64,000 nucleotides of DNA. It comes from Candidatus Kuenenia stuttgartensis. GTDB lineage: Bacteria > Planctomycetota > Planctomycetia > Isosphaerales > Isosphaeraceae. The stretch spans positions 1 to 64,000 of the forward strand of contig CAMBEP010000015.1 in the NCBI GenBank assembly GCA_945865635.1, written 5' to 3'. Positions within the stretch are counted from its first letter, which is position 1, and each line of letters begins with the position of its first letter. This document shows positions 17,132 through 27,378 of the stretch, one piece after another. A program made the translations under genes and the position numbers. The notes beneath the pieces are model-generated. The model had not been told where the DNA came from and searched no databases. It worked only from the letters and a program-made list of their open reading frames with translations.

Positions 17132-19975
17132 TCAAAGTTTTTCAAGGTTGGACAAGAGCTCCTCGACCGACTTCCGGCGCGATGCCAGCTCGTCTCGCTT
17201 CGCTCTCTGCTGGGCGACCAGATCAGCAGGGGCACGCTCCACGAACGACGCATTACTCAGCTTTCCATCAATTCCAGAAATCTGTTTGTCTAGATCCTGC
17301 AATGACTTCTGGTGCTTGGCGCGTTCTGCGTCCTTATCGATGAAGGTGCCCAGTGGAACCAGGATTTCCATTCTTTCAAGAACCTTGGCTGCAAGTTCGC
17401 CGCGGTCGCGAGATGCTTCCACTGCCGCTGGCAAGCCTTCGGACTGGTCCAACAATTGCCATTCGCCAATCCCGGCCAGGGTCTGGAACATGGTCAGGCC
17501 AGATCGCATCGGAGCCATAAGCGAGGCCGCAACCCGGATCACGGGCTCGGGCCTGGCGTCGCGAGGCAAGTTGCGCTCGGCACGAATGTTGCGAAGGGCG
17601 GAGATCCCTTCCTTCCACATCTCAACCTGCGATTGTGCTGCATCATCCTGCAAATAATCGCCAGGCTTCGGCCAATTTGCGATGCAAATGCTTTCAGAAA
17701 CTGGCCTTGTTGCAAAAATGCCTCGCCGCGGTGCCACAATGGCAAGCGATTGCCAGATCTGTTCGGTCACAAATGGAACGATCGGATGGAGCAGTCGTAC
17801 CAGCGTATCCAACACTTCGACAAGCACGGCCTGAGCCACGGGGCGATCGTCCGGATTTTTCAGCCGGGGCTTGGCGAACTCGATGGCCCAGTCGCAGAAA
17901 TCATTCCAGGTGAAGTCGCGCAGGGTCTTTGAGAGCTCAGCGAACTGGAACTTTTCCAAACTTGAATCGGCCGCAGCAACTGTGGAACGCAGGGTGGACA
18001 AAATCCATCGGTCTTCGATCGAGAGCTGGTCCGGGCGGATCGGTTCGCCGGTGTAATCGTCCAGATTTGACATCACAAATCGCGATGCATTCCAAAGCTT
18101 GTTGGCAAAGGGCTTGGCTTGTTCGAACCGGTCGGAGGTGTTCACCTCGCGGCCATCATCAAGGGTGATTTTCTCGATCGGCAGCCTGAGGTCCTGGGTT
18201 TCGGTCGCGGCTGAGGCCAGGCCGAATCGCAGGGTGTCGGCGCCATACATGTCGATGATGTCCACAGGGTCAATGCCATTGCCAAGGCTTTTGGACATGC
18301 GCTGGCCTTTGCCGTCCTGAATGACAGGATGGATGAAGACGTCCCTGAATGGGACATCGCCGCAATTGTACTGGCCAAGGATCACCATGCGTGCCACCCA
18401 GAGGGTGATTATGTCGCGGGCCGTCGAGAGAACGGCTGTGGGATAATATTTCGCGAGTTCCGGAGTTTTTTCTGGCCAGCCAAGTGTGGAGTGAGGCCAA
18501 AGTGCAGAGCTGAACCAAGTGTCCAGGACATCGGCATCCTGCTCCAGGGCATGGTTTGGGCCGAGTTCATTGCCGTTGAGATCTTCCAGGGCACAGAGAA
18601 GCCAGCCGGCTCGATCGGAGCCTGCTTCGGTCATTCTCCATGTGACATCGGTTCGACCTGCAAAGGCTTTCGCAAGCTCGGGTTCCGTTACAGTGGAACA
18701 ATACCAGATCGGGATGCGATGGCCCCACCAGAGCTGGCGGCTGACACACCAGTCCCGCTTCTCGCTTAGCCAGTCGGTGTATGTCTTGGCGTAACGGTCG
18801 GGATGAAACCTGACTTTGCCCGAGGTGACCGCCTCAATCGCTTGGTCAGCAAATTCGCTCATCCGCACAAACCACTGATCGGAAAGATAGGGCTCGATCG
18901 CGGTATTGCTTCGGTGCGAAAGGTTTAAGCGTAGGGCGTGGGGCTGTGTGTCGGCCAGGAGGCCGGCGGAATCGAGGTCGGCCAGGACCTGTTTTCGAAC
19001 CTCCTTGATGAGCAGCCCCCGGTATTTATCAGGCGCATTTTCGTTGTATGTTCCATCGGGGCTAAGCAGGTTGATCATTGGCAGCTTGTGCCGCAGGCCG
19101 GTCTGATAATCGTTTGGGTCGTGAGCAGGCGTGACCTTGACGCATCCTGTACCGAAGGCAGGATCGACCAGGAGGCCGTCGGCGATGATTGGGATGCGGC
19201 GATCGGTTAAAGGCAGGGCAATCTCTTTACCGATTAAGTGTTTATAGCGAGGGTCATCGGGGTGAACGGCCACTGCGGTATCGCCCAGCATGGTTTCAGG
19301 GCGAGTGGTGGCCACAACGAGAAACTCGCCTGGCATGTCGGCCACAGGGTAGCGAATCGACCAAAGACTGCCCTGAACATCTTCGTAATAAATTTCGTCG
19401 TCGGCCACTGCGGTGCGCAGATGAGTGTCCCAGTTGACAAGCCGCTTTCCGCGATAAATCCTGTCGTCAGAAAAAAGCTTGAAAAATGTGTGGCGAACGG
19501 CTTTTGCGCAGACAGGGTCGAGTGTAAAACGGGTTCGGGACCAGTCGCAGGAAGTTCCCATGGCCTGGAGTTGGCTGAGGATACGTGTTTCATACTCATC
19601 CTTCCAGGCCCAGATGCGCTTGACGAGCTCGTGGCGGCCGAGGTCGTGGCGGGTCTTTTTCTCGTCCTTTAGAATTCTTCTTTCGACTACGGCCTGGGTG
19701 GCGATCCCGGCGTGATCCGTGCCCGGCATCCAGAGGACGGAGTCGCCCTTCATGCGTCTCCATCGGCAAAGGATATCTTGCAGGGTGTTGTTCAGGGCAT
19801 GGCCGAGATGCAGCGCGCCGGTGACATTGGGCGGTGGGATGACGACGCAATAGGGATTGCCGCCGCTTGCCGGGTCTGCGTGAAAATAGCCTTTCTCAAG
19901 CCAGAACGGATACCACTTTTCCTGAGCGGTTTTGGGGTCATAGAGTTTGGGCAGGTCTTGTTCGGAAGCGTTCAT
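17132..19975 (-). CDS. valS: Valyl-tRNA synthetase
   Basis: A 947-residue class I synthetase. The HIGH-type motif is in PPPNVTGALHLGHAL (near residue 50), a CP1 editing domain occupies about residues 190-340 (VATTRPETMLGDTAVAVHP), and the KMSKS-type motif is RMSKSLGNGIDP near residue 540. The anticodon-binding domain follows and the chain ends in a coiled-coil (ERAKHQKSLQDLDKQI...). This C-terminal coiled coil and length are standard for bacterial ValS. All active-site motifs look intact. It charges tRNA-Val with valine in the cytoplasm and edits threonine mischarging. Confidence 0.98.
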   Translation of the reverse strand: MNASEQDLPKLYDPKTAQEKWYPFWLEKGYFHADPASGGNPYCVVIPPPNVTGALHLGHALNNTLQDILCRWRRMKGDSVLWMPGTDHAGIATQAVVERRILKDEKKTRHDLGRHELVKRIWAWKDEYETRILSQLQAMGTSCDWSRTRFTLDPVCAKAVRHTFFKLFSDDRIYRGKRLVNWDTHLRTAVADDEIYYEDVQGSLWSIRYPVADMPGEFLVVATTRPETMLGDTAVAVHPDDPRYKHLIGKEIALPLTDRRIPIIADGLLVDPAFGTGCVKVTPAHDPNDYQTGLRHKLPMINLLSPDGTYNENAPDKYRGLLIKEVRKQVLADLDSAGLLADTQPHALRLNLSHRSNTAIEPYLSDQWFVRMSEFADQAIEAVTSGKVRFHPDRYAKTYTDWLSEKRDWCVSRQLWWGHRIPIWYCSTVTEPELAKAFAGRTDVTWRMTEAGSDRAGWLLCALEDLNGNELGPNHALEQDADVLDTWFSSALWPHSTLGWPEKTPELAKYYPTAVLSTARDIITLWVARMVILGQYNCGDVPFRDVFIHPVIQDGKGQRMSKSLGNGIDPVDIIDMYGADTLRFGLASAATETQDLRLPIEKITLDDGREVNTSDRFEQAKPFANKLWNASRFVMSNLDDYTGEPIRPDQLSIEDRWILSTLRSTVAAADSSLEKFQFAELSKTLRDFTWNDFCDWAIEFAKPRLKNPDDRPVAQAVLVEVLDTLVRLLHPIVPFVTEQIWQSLAIVAPRRGIFATRPVSESICIANWPKPGDYLQDDAAQSQVEMWKEGISALRNIRAERNLPRDARPEPVIRVAASLMAPMRSGLTMFQTLAGIGEWQLLDQSEGLPAAVEASRDRGELAAKVLERMEILVPLGTFIDKDAERAKHQKSLQDLDKQISGIDGKLSNASFVERAPADLVAQQRAKRDELASRRKSVEELLSNLEKL

Positions 19976-20075
19976 CAGTTAGGTCTTCGGATTGAGGGCT
20001 TTGAACCTGCAAAAGTTCAGGCTTGGGAAAACACCCCACCTGCTTTTGGGTTGTCTTGATGTGAAATTGTGTTGG

Positions 20076-21677
20076 TTAGACTTTGCTGGCCAGAGGGGCG
20101 GATTTTCTGGAGTCTTTGAGCAGCTTGTATTCAATGGCCTCAAAGAGGGCGATCCGGCTGGCTTCAATGACATTTTCCGAGACACCCACGGTGCCCCAGA
20201 TCTTGCCCCCATCGTGGCTCTGGATAAAGACGCGCACTTTGGCGGCGGTGCCTTCACGGCCATTGATCACTCGGACTTTGTAGTCGACCAGAGCCATTTG
20301 GGCAAGTGCCGGGAAGTGCGGCAGAAGGGCTTTTCTGAGGGCATTGTCCAGAGCATTGACGGGACCGTCGCCCTCACCGACGGTGTGCTCGACACAATCG
20401 CCGACTTGAACCTTGACGGTGGCTTCCGTCAGTGGCTCTTCAATCGAGGTATCGCCTTGTACGGCCACATGGAATCGCGACACCACAAAGCCCGGCTTAT
20501 AGCGGCCGGCCATTTTTTCGACCATCAGAAGGAATGAGGCGTCAGCGGCTTCGAACTGATAGCCCTGGTTTTCGAGATCCTGAACACGTTCGAGAATGGC
20601 CGTGACCAGCGTCTGGTCGTGTTCAATTCCGTACTCTTCAAGTTTTTCCGAAAGATTTGACCGGCCTGAGAGTTCGCTGACGAGCACTCGCCGCTGATTG
20701 CCCACCAGGGCTGGGTCGATATGCTCATAACTTGCCGCCATCTTGCGAATTCCGTGCACATGCATGCCGCCCTTGTGGGCGAAAGCGCTTTGGCCGACGA
20801 AGGGCTGGCCGTTGCGGAAGTTCAGGTTGGCGGTTTCATAGACAAATCGCGAGAGTTCGGCCAGTCGGGCCATGGATCCGGGCCTGAGCACGTCAAAGCC
20901 CTTGTATTTGAAGGAGAGATTGGCCAGCACGCTGATTAGATCGACATTGCCACAGCGTTCACCGATCCCGTTAATTGTGCCCTGCACCTGGGTTGCGCCG
21001 GCGTGAATTGCGGCGAGGGCATTGGCGACAGCCAGTTCGCAATCATTGTGGGGGTGTATGCCAATCGGGCATTTGACGGCATTTCGAGCGGCCTTGACGG
21101 CGGCCGAGACTTCTTCCGGCAAGGTGCCGCCGTTGGTGTCGCAGAGAGCGATCCAGCGGGCGCCTGATTCTGCGGCGGCCGAGATCGTCTCAAGGGCGTA
21201 ATCGGGATTGGCTTTCCAGCCGTCGAAATAATGCTCGGCATCATAGACAATTTCGCCAACTTCCGAGGCCAGATAGGCCACAGAGTCGCGGATCATCTGA
21301 AGGTTTTCTGCCAGGTCGACACCGAGAACCTCGGTTGCCTGCATGTCCCAACTCTTTCCCACCACAGTGATCGCATCCGGCCTGGCATTGACGAGCGACT
21401 TCATGCCGATGTCGTCTGAGGCCTCAATGCCACGGCGGCGGGTCATGCCAAAGGCGCAAATTTTGGCGTTTTTGATGTCGAGATCACGTACGGCCCGAAA
21501 AAACTCGGAATCCTTCGGGTTTGAGAGTGGGTAGCCACCTTCAATGTAGTCAATTCCGATGTCGTCCAGCCGCTGGGCAATGGCCAGTTTGTCCATTAAT
21601 GAAAAATCGACACCTTCGCCCTGGCTCCCATCGCGGAGAGTCGTATCATAGGCCCAAATGCGTTGTGTAGGCTGCAT
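20076..21677 (-). CDS. cimA: (R)-citramalate synthase
   Basis: ATG 21677 (MQPTQRIWAYDTTLRDGSQ) matches the start of this family; the open frame beyond it is dispensable. The 533-residue enzyme has the DRE-TIM metallolyase barrel with DTTLRDGSQGEGVDFS, HPHNDCELAVAN and GIGERCGN, then a LeuA-type C-terminal regulatory domain (about 395-520). CimA condenses pyruvate and acetyl-CoA to citramalate, starting a threonine-independent isoleucine route. The long variant with GSQGEGV is the citramalate rather than the isopropylmalate type, although LeuA cannot be fully excluded by eye. It is separated from valS by about 100 bp. Confidence 0.87.
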   Translation of the reverse strand: MQPTQRIWAYDTTLRDGSQGEGVDFSLMDKLAIAQRLDDIGIDYIEGGYPLSNPKDSEFFRAVRDLDIKNAKICAFGMTRRRGIEASDDIGMKSLVNARPDAITVVGKSWDMQATEVLGVDLAENLQMIRDSVAYLASEVGEIVYDAEHYFDGWKANPDYALETISAAAESGARWIALCDTNGGTLPEEVSAAVKAARNAVKCPIGIHPHNDCELAVANALAAIHAGATQVQGTINGIGERCGNVDLISVLANLSFKYKGFDVLRPGSMARLAELSRFVYETANLNFRNGQPFVGQSAFAHKGGMHVHGIRKMAASYEHIDPALVGNQRRVLVSELSGRSNLSEKLEEYGIEHDQTLVTAILERVQDLENQGYQFEAADASFLLMVEKMAGRYKPGFVVSRFHVAVQGDTSIEEPLTEATVKVQVGDCVEHTVGEGDGPVNALDNALRKALLPHFPALAQMALVDYKVRVINGREGTAAKVRVFIQSHDGGKIWGTVGVSENVIEASRIALFEAIEYKLLKDSRKSAPLASKV

Positions 21678-21951
21678 GGACGACAATTTCTGAATCCTCA
21701 AAATGGCGATACCCCAGATGCTCTCGAACACACAGAGCCAATCGGCGAAATTGCCTCTCGGCCGCCACCCAAAAGTTCGACCTGGGATCAACAGAATTAT
21801 TCTAGCATAATCCGGCAAGACTCATCAAATCTTGCAGGCTCATTGAATTCCAAGGCCTGAATCCATTATCGTTGGACTATTGGATCGATTTTGCACTTCT
21901 CCATAGTGTCTAGATCTGGTCACGAATCCCAAAGGCTAAAAGGATACACCG

Positions 21952-22938
21952 ATGCGAATTTGTCGATTTCTGGTTGATGATGCGGAGCTGGTCGGCTTCT
22001 ATAGTGATCAGGTGGTTTATCCTCTGGATCAGGCCAGCGAGGCTTACAGCGACCTGACAGGGTTTGAAATCGATCTTCCGAATGTGACCGACCCCCTGGA
22101 TCTGCTCCCGCCCAATGGGCCATTTCAGGAAGGGGCCAATCTGCTCTGGGACTGGATTGAGTCGCTTGATGATGACCAGAAGGCCGATCTGAGCCTTCAA
22201 AGTGATGAGATTGAATTTCTGGTTCCCATGACCTACCCCCCAAAGCTGCTTTTGCTCGCAGGCAATTATGCGGACCACATTACCGAACAGGGTGGACTGG
22301 CAGCGGAACGGGCCGAGACGTTTCCTTATGTTTTCATGAAACCATCGACCACTTTGAATTCGCATCTGGGGCCCGTGATGATTCCGGTGGTCTCGCCGGA
22401 TCATGTGGACTGGGAATGCGAACTTGGAGTGATCATTGGCGAAGTCTGCAAGGGAGTTTCAGAAGAAGAAGCCCTTGATTATGTAGCGGGCTACACGGTG
22501 GTGAATGATATTACGGATCGCAAATACAGGCCGAATCCGGAGCGAAAGAGCCGCGACCGCGACAAGCATTTCGACTGGCTTCATGGCAAGTGGCACGACA
22601 CGTTTTTGCCAGTCGGGCCCTGTATTTTATCGTCGGAGGGAGTGGACCCCCAGGACTTGCAGATCAGGTTGCGGGTCAATGGCGAGACGAAGCAGGATTC
22701 GTCCACAAGCAAGATGGTCTTTCCGGTGGCGGCTCTGATCTCGTTTATTTCGCAGACGATGACCCTTGAACCTGGTGACCTGATTGCCACCGGCACACCT
22801 TCGGGGGTGGGCAATGCGACAGGCACCTATCTCAGACATGGTGATGAGGTTGAGGCAGAGATTGAAGGGATTGGAGTTTTGATCAACCCGATCGTGGGTG
22901 AATCCGAGTGGGAGGATTCCATGGAAACGCAGGAGTAA
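21952..22938 (+). CDS. Fumarylacetoacetate hydrolase family protein
   Basis: A 328-residue protein with an N-terminal cap and an FAH core. The metal-binding acidic residues are visible in WECELGVIIG (near residue 145) and VVNDITDRK (near 182), and a conserved GDLIATGTPSGVG loop is near residue 275. AAAGG precedes the ATG by 9 bases. Relatives hydrolyse or decarboxylate diketo acids such as acylpyruvates or 2-hydroxyhepta-2,4-diene-1,7-dioate. The exact substrate cannot be assigned. It is divergent from cimA, with 274 bp between them, and precedes pyruvate carboxylase by 170 bp. Confidence 0.9.
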   Translation: MRICRFLVDDAELVGFYSDQVVYPLDQASEAYSDLTGFEIDLPNVTDPLDLLPPNGPFQEGANLLWDWIESLDDDQKADLSLQSDEIEFLVPMTYPPKLLLLAGNYADHITEQGGLAAERAETFPYVFMKPSTTLNSHLGPVMIPVVSPDHVDWECELGVIIGEVCKGVSEEEALDYVAGYTVVNDITDRKYRPNPERKSRDRDKHFDWLHGKWHDTFLPVGPCILSSEGVDPQDLQIRLRVNGETKQDSSTSKMVFPVAALISFISQTMTLEPGDLIATGTPSGVGNATGTYLRHGDEVEAEIEGIGVLINPIVGESEWEDSMETQE

Positions 22939-23108
22939 TGTAAACTCTTGCCTCACGGTGAATAGCCCTGAGAGCCAAACATTTCCTGATGCAACTTGTG
23001 TGGTTCATATGATAAGGTATGGCGTTGCATCCGTAATCCTGGGCGAACCACCAGGTGCATCGAGCCCCTTTACACTCTTGCTGGGTCCCCGTCGCGGTGA
23101 ATAACTCC

Positions 23109-26100
23109 ATGAAGCCAATTCGCAAGTTATTGGTCGCCAATCGTGGCGAAATCGCAATTCGAGTATGCCGATCCGCTCACGAGCTTGGCATACGCACCGT
23201 AGCGATCTATTCCCACGAGGACCGTTTCAGCCTGCACAGAACCAAGGCAGACGAAGCCTATCAGGTGGGTCAAGCCGGTGAGCCGATCCGAAGCTACCTG
23301 AATATTGATGCGATTGTGAAACTGGCTGTGGAACAGGGTGTGGATGCCATCCACCCGGGCTATGGCTTTCTATCGGAAAATGCGGGCTTTGCCCGGGCCT
23401 GTATCAAGGCTGGAATTACGTTTGTTGGCCCGACTCCAGAGACTCTGGATTCGCTGGGCGACAAAGTCGCCGCACGCAAGCTGGCCCAGGATGCCGGTGT
23501 ACCAGTCCTGGGCGGGACAGCCCATCCTGTGGAGCCTGGCCCTGAGGCGGTCGCTTTTGCCAATCAACTTGGCTTTCCTGTGATTGTCAAAGCCTCCATG
23601 GGCGGCGGCGGTCGCGGGATGCGTGTGGTGGAAAAGGCCCAGGAGCTTGACGATGCGCTGGATCAAGCCCGTCGTGAAGCCTTGGCGGCATTTGGTTGTG
23701 CGGATGTCTTTCTGGAAAAGTTCATTCGCCGGGCCAAGCACATTGAGGTGCAGTTACTGGGCGACATGCACGGCAATCTGGTTCACCTGTATGAGCGTGA
23801 CTGCTCTGTGCAGCGTCGCCACCAGAAAGTCATCGAGATTGCTCCTGCCGTGAATCTTGATCCAGCCCTCAGGAAGTCGATCTGCGATTCGGCCATTGCG
23901 ATTGGTCGCCAGGCAAACTACCATAATGCGGGAACTGTAGAATTTCTGGTCGATGTGGACGCTAACCGGTTTTACTTCATTGAAGTCAACCCGCGGATTC
24001 AGGTCGAACACACCGTGACCGAAATCGTCACCAATGTTGATCTTGTGAAGAGTCAGATTCTTGTGGCTCAGGGTGTCAGGCTGGACAATCCTGAAATCGA
24101 CCTGCCAAACCAGGCGGCCGTGACCACACAAGGTTTTGCATTCCAATGTCGCGTTACGACCGAAGACCCTGAAAATAAATTCACGCCTGATTATGGGCGG
24201 ATCACAGCCTATCGTTCTGCAGGCGGGCTTGGTATCAGGCTCGACGGCGGGACAACATCGGCCGGCGCGATCATCACGCCTTATTATGACAGCCTTCTGG
24301 TAAAAGTTTCGGCAGGCGGGCGACGCTTTATCGATGCTGTGCGCCGCATGGAGCGGGCTTTGGAAGAATTTCGGGTGCGTGGCGTAAAAACGAACGTTCC
24401 GTTTTTGCTCAACGTGATTCGGACAACGGAATTCCAGGAAGGTCAGTGCACGACACGGTTTATTGACGAAACCCCGGACCTGTTCAAGTTTCCTGTCCGT
24501 CAGGACCGAGCCTCAAAACTGCTCTCTTACGCCGCCGATGTTGTGGTCAACGGTTTTGCCGGAGTGCCTGCACCGACCGCCGACACACCACGAACCGAGC
24601 CGGCCCTGCCCAGGTATGACCCGACCCAGGATCCACCCAGTGGGACCCGGCAACTGTTGCTGGAGATGGGCCCCGAGGCCTTCACCCGCTGGATTCGCAA
24701 CCAGAAGCAACTCCTGCTGACCGACACGACGTTTCGTGATGCCCATCAATCTCTGCTGGCCACTCGCCTGCGAACCCGCGACATGCTTCGCATTGCCAGC
24801 GCTTATGCACGCATTTGCCCCAACCTGTTCTCCCTGGAAATGTGGGGCGGGGCCACTTTTGACACCTCCATGCGGTTTCTCAAGGAAGATCCCTGGGACC
24901 GCCTCTCACAGATGCGTGAGGCTGTTCCCAACCTGCTCTTTCAAATGTTGCTCAGGGGCTCGAATTGTGTTGGATACACGAGCTATCCTGACAATCTGGT
25001 GAAAAAGTTCGTTCACGAATCAGCCGCTGCCGGCATTGACCTGTTCCGCGTTTTTGATGCCCTCAACTGGATCCCGTCCATGCAGGTTGCGCTCGAAGCC
25101 GCACGCGAATCAGGCGCGCTGGCCGAAGCCACGATCTGCTACACAGGCGATATTCTTGACCCCAAACGCGACAAGTTCAGCCTCAAGTATTATGTCAACA
25201 TGGCCAAAGATCTTGAAAAGCTCGGGGCAAACCTGATCGCCATCAAGGATATGGCAGGCCTGTGCAAGCCTTATGCTGCCGAGAAGCTGGTCAAGACATT
25301 GCGGGAAGAGATCGGCTTGCCGATTCACTTCCACACGCACGATATCGGTGGCGCACAATCAGCCAGCATCATCAAGGCTTCCGAAGTGGGGCTCGACATT
25401 GCCGATGCGGCCTGTGCCAGCATGGCATGCATCATGAGCCAGCCAAGCCTGAACGCCGTGGTTGAGGCCTTGCGCTTCACAGACCGGGAAACGGGTGTCG
25501 ATCATAAGGCCCTGTTGGAGATCAACCGCTACTGGGACGACGTACGTCAGCTTTACGCCCCCTTTGAAACCGGCCACAAGTCGCCATCGGCCGAAGTCTA
25601 CGCCTACGAAATGCCGGGCGGCCAGTACACAAACCTCTACCAGCAGGCCAAAGCCCTCGGGCTCGGGGCTCAGTGGCCGGATGTATGCCGGATGTATGCC
25701 GAGGTGAACATTCTTTTCGGCGACATCGTGAAAGTCACGCCTACATCCAAAGTGGTCGGCGACATGGCCCTTTTCATGGTGGCCAATAGCCTGACTCCCC
25801 AAGACTGCCTGGACACCAGCCGCGAACTGGCATTTCCGGAAAGCGTTGTCGAACTCTTCGAAGGCCGGCTGGGCCAGCCGCCAGGTGGCTTCCCGCCCGA
25901 GCTTCAGGAACGTGTCCTAAAAGGCCGCAAAGCCTTTACGGAACGCCCCGGTATCAACCTGCCCTCTGCTGATATTTCGGCCGCTCGAGATAAAGCTGGA
26001 GCCCTGCTTGGCCGGCCGGCTAGCGACCGCGATGCTCTGAGCTCTCTGATCTATCCGAAAGTCTTTGCCGACCTGGCTTCCCACCAGCGACAATTCTCGG

Positions 26101-26564
26101 ATACCAGTGTCCTGCCAACCCCCGTCTTCTTCTACGGCCCCGAAATCGGTGTTGAGACTCCGGTCGAAATTGAGACCGGCAAGACACTGATCCTGAAGCT
26201 TTTGACCGTGGGCGATGCCCATCCTGAGGACGGCACCAGAACAGTCTTCTTTGAACTCAATGGCCAGCCTCGCGAAGTGGTCATTTCCGACCGGTCGCTT
26301 GCAAGTTCCGTTCGGGCCACAATCAAAGCCGATCCAAACGACCCTGGCCAAATTGGCAGCCCCCTGCCCGGCCTTGTGGTCAGTGTGGCCGTCCAAGTGG
26401 GCGATGCCATTGAAAAGGGCCAGAAACTGCTATCCATCGAGGCCATGAAAATGGAAACCACGATTTATGCAGAACGTGCCGGCCGCGTGACCGAACTCAA
26501 TACAGGCGTGAGCCGACAGGTTTTTACAGGCGAACTTTTAATACGCATCGCTCCAGAAGCCTGA
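23109..26564 (+). CDS. pyc: Pyruvate carboxylase
   Basis: ATG 23109 (MKPIRKLLVANRGEIAIR) is the expected start; the 18 upstream in-frame residues are not family-like. The 1151-residue chain has the biotin carboxylase ATP-grasp part (about 1-455, KASMGGGGRGMRVVEK), the carboxyltransferase TIM barrel (about 535-810, LLTDTTFRDAHQSLLATRLRT), the allosteric/PC tetramerisation region and a C-terminal biotinyl domain with the biotin-accepting Lys in EAMKMETT. Single-chain Pyc is about 1140-1180 residues, so this is complete. It makes oxaloacetate from pyruvate and bicarbonate with ATP, refilling the TCA cycle. The biotin ligase gene follows at 17 bp. Confidence 0.98.
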   Translation: MKPIRKLLVANRGEIAIRVCRSAHELGIRTVAIYSHEDRFSLHRTKADEAYQVGQAGEPIRSYLNIDAIVKLAVEQGVDAIHPGYGFLSENAGFARACIKAGITFVGPTPETLDSLGDKVAARKLAQDAGVPVLGGTAHPVEPGPEAVAFANQLGFPVIVKASMGGGGRGMRVVEKAQELDDALDQARREALAAFGCADVFLEKFIRRAKHIEVQLLGDMHGNLVHLYERDCSVQRRHQKVIEIAPAVNLDPALRKSICDSAIAIGRQANYHNAGTVEFLVDVDANRFYFIEVNPRIQVEHTVTEIVTNVDLVKSQILVAQGVRLDNPEIDLPNQAAVTTQGFAFQCRVTTEDPENKFTPDYGRITAYRSAGGLGIRLDGGTTSAGAIITPYYDSLLVKVSAGGRRFIDAVRRMERALEEFRVRGVKTNVPFLLNVIRTTEFQEGQCTTRFIDETPDLFKFPVRQDRASKLLSYAADVVVNGFAGVPAPTADTPRTEPALPRYDPTQDPPSGTRQLLLEMGPEAFTRWIRNQKQLLLTDTTFRDAHQSLLATRLRTRDMLRIASAYARICPNLFSLEMWGGATFDTSMRFLKEDPWDRLSQMREAVPNLLFQMLLRGSNCVGYTSYPDNLVKKFVHESAAAGIDLFRVFDALNWIPSMQVALEAARESGALAEATICYTGDILDPKRDKFSLKYYVNMAKDLEKLGANLIAIKDMAGLCKPYAAEKLVKTLREEIGLPIHFHTHDIGGAQSASIIKASEVGLDIADAACASMACIMSQPSLNAVVEALRFTDRETGVDHKALLEINRYWDDVRQLYAPFETGHKSPSAEVYAYEMPGGQYTNLYQQAKALGLGAQWPDVCRMYAEVNILFGDIVKVTPTSKVVGDMALFMVANSLTPQDCLDTSRELAFPESVVELFEGRLGQPPGGFPPELQERVLKGRKAFTERPGINLPSADISAARDKAGALLGRPASDRDALSSLIYPKVFADLASHQRQFSDTSVLPTPVFFYGPEIGVETPVEIETGKTLILKLLTVGDAHPEDGTRTVFFELNGQPREVVISDRSLASSVRATIKADPNDPGQIGSPLPGLVVSVAVQVGDAIEKGQKLLSIEAMKMETTIYAERAGRVTELNTGVSRQVFTGELLIRIAPEA

Positions 26565-26581
26565 TCAGAATTGGTGCGACC

Positions 26582-27373
26582 ATGTCAACGGATTGGATTC
26601 GCCGCTGGGACCGGTTTGAGGAACTGCAATCGACCTCGACCCATCTGGCCCAGATCTGGCGTTCCGGCCAACTCTATGCCGACGAGACTCCCATCGTCGT
26701 CACCACCCAGCGTCAGACTGCCGGCCGTGGTCGCGGCGACCATCAGTGGTTTTCAGATCACGGCAGCCTGACATTTACACTCGGAATCAGCCCCCAGGCC
26801 CTGGGCCTCAGCCTGGTTGAGCTGGTGCCTGTCGGCTTGCTGACGGCCTGCTCGATGATCTCGGCAATCGAAAGCCTGTGGCCCAGCATTGCTGGTCAGC
26901 TTGGAGTCCGCTGGCCCAACGACATTGAATGCGACCATGGCAAAGTCGGGGGAATCCTGCCAGAATGCATCATCAAAGGCGGCAATGACTTGCTGCTGCT
27001 CATCGGGGTCGGAGTGAATGTCACCACGGACCTGGCGAATGGGCCGCCAGAGGCCCGTTCCATCGGTACCGCGATTGGCAATCTGGTCAGCCCTTACGAT
27101 TTTGTCGATCGCCCCCTCGATTCCCTCCTGCAAGCCTTCTTGCAACATTTCAGAAAGGGCCTTGGACGGCTTTCTGACCCAACCAACGCCTGGATCACTG
27201 AGGCAAGCCCATACGACAGGCTCATGAATCAGCCTGTAAAAGCTCGCCAAGGGCACGATTTTATCGAAGGGCTCGCCCAGGGCTGGGACAATACTGGTCG
27301 ACTCCTGATCTTGCAGGCCAGTGGCGAAATTGTGCCGATCAGTTCCGGGCAGATCCTCAGAAGTCTGCCATAA
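26582..27373 (+). CDS. birA: Biotin--[carboxylase] protein ligase, lacking the repressor domain
   Basis: A 263-residue enzyme with the BPL catalytic core: STSTHLAQIW, the ATP/biotin loop QTAGRGRGDHQW (residues 43-54), GSLTFTLGI, and GVRWPNDIECDHGKVGGIL. Group II BirA proteins carry an N-terminal winged helix; this one starts directly at the catalytic domain, so it should biotinylate but not act as a repressor. The gene lies 17 bp from pyc, whose C-terminal Lys it probably modifies. It converges with the nucleotidyltransferase gene, with 5 bp between stops. Confidence 0.93.
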   Translation: MSTDWIRRWDRFEELQSTSTHLAQIWRSGQLYADETPIVVTTQRQTAGRGRGDHQWFSDHGSLTFTLGISPQALGLSLVELVPVGLLTACSMISAIESLWPSIAGQLGVRWPNDIECDHGKVGGILPECIIKGGNDLLLLIGVGVNVTTDLANGPPEARSIGTAIGNLVSPYDFVDRPLDSLLQAFLQHFRKGLGRLSDPTNAWITEASPYDRLMNQPVKARQGHDFIEGLAQGWDNTGRLLILQASGEIVPISSGQILRSLP

Positions 27374-27378
27374 ATGCC

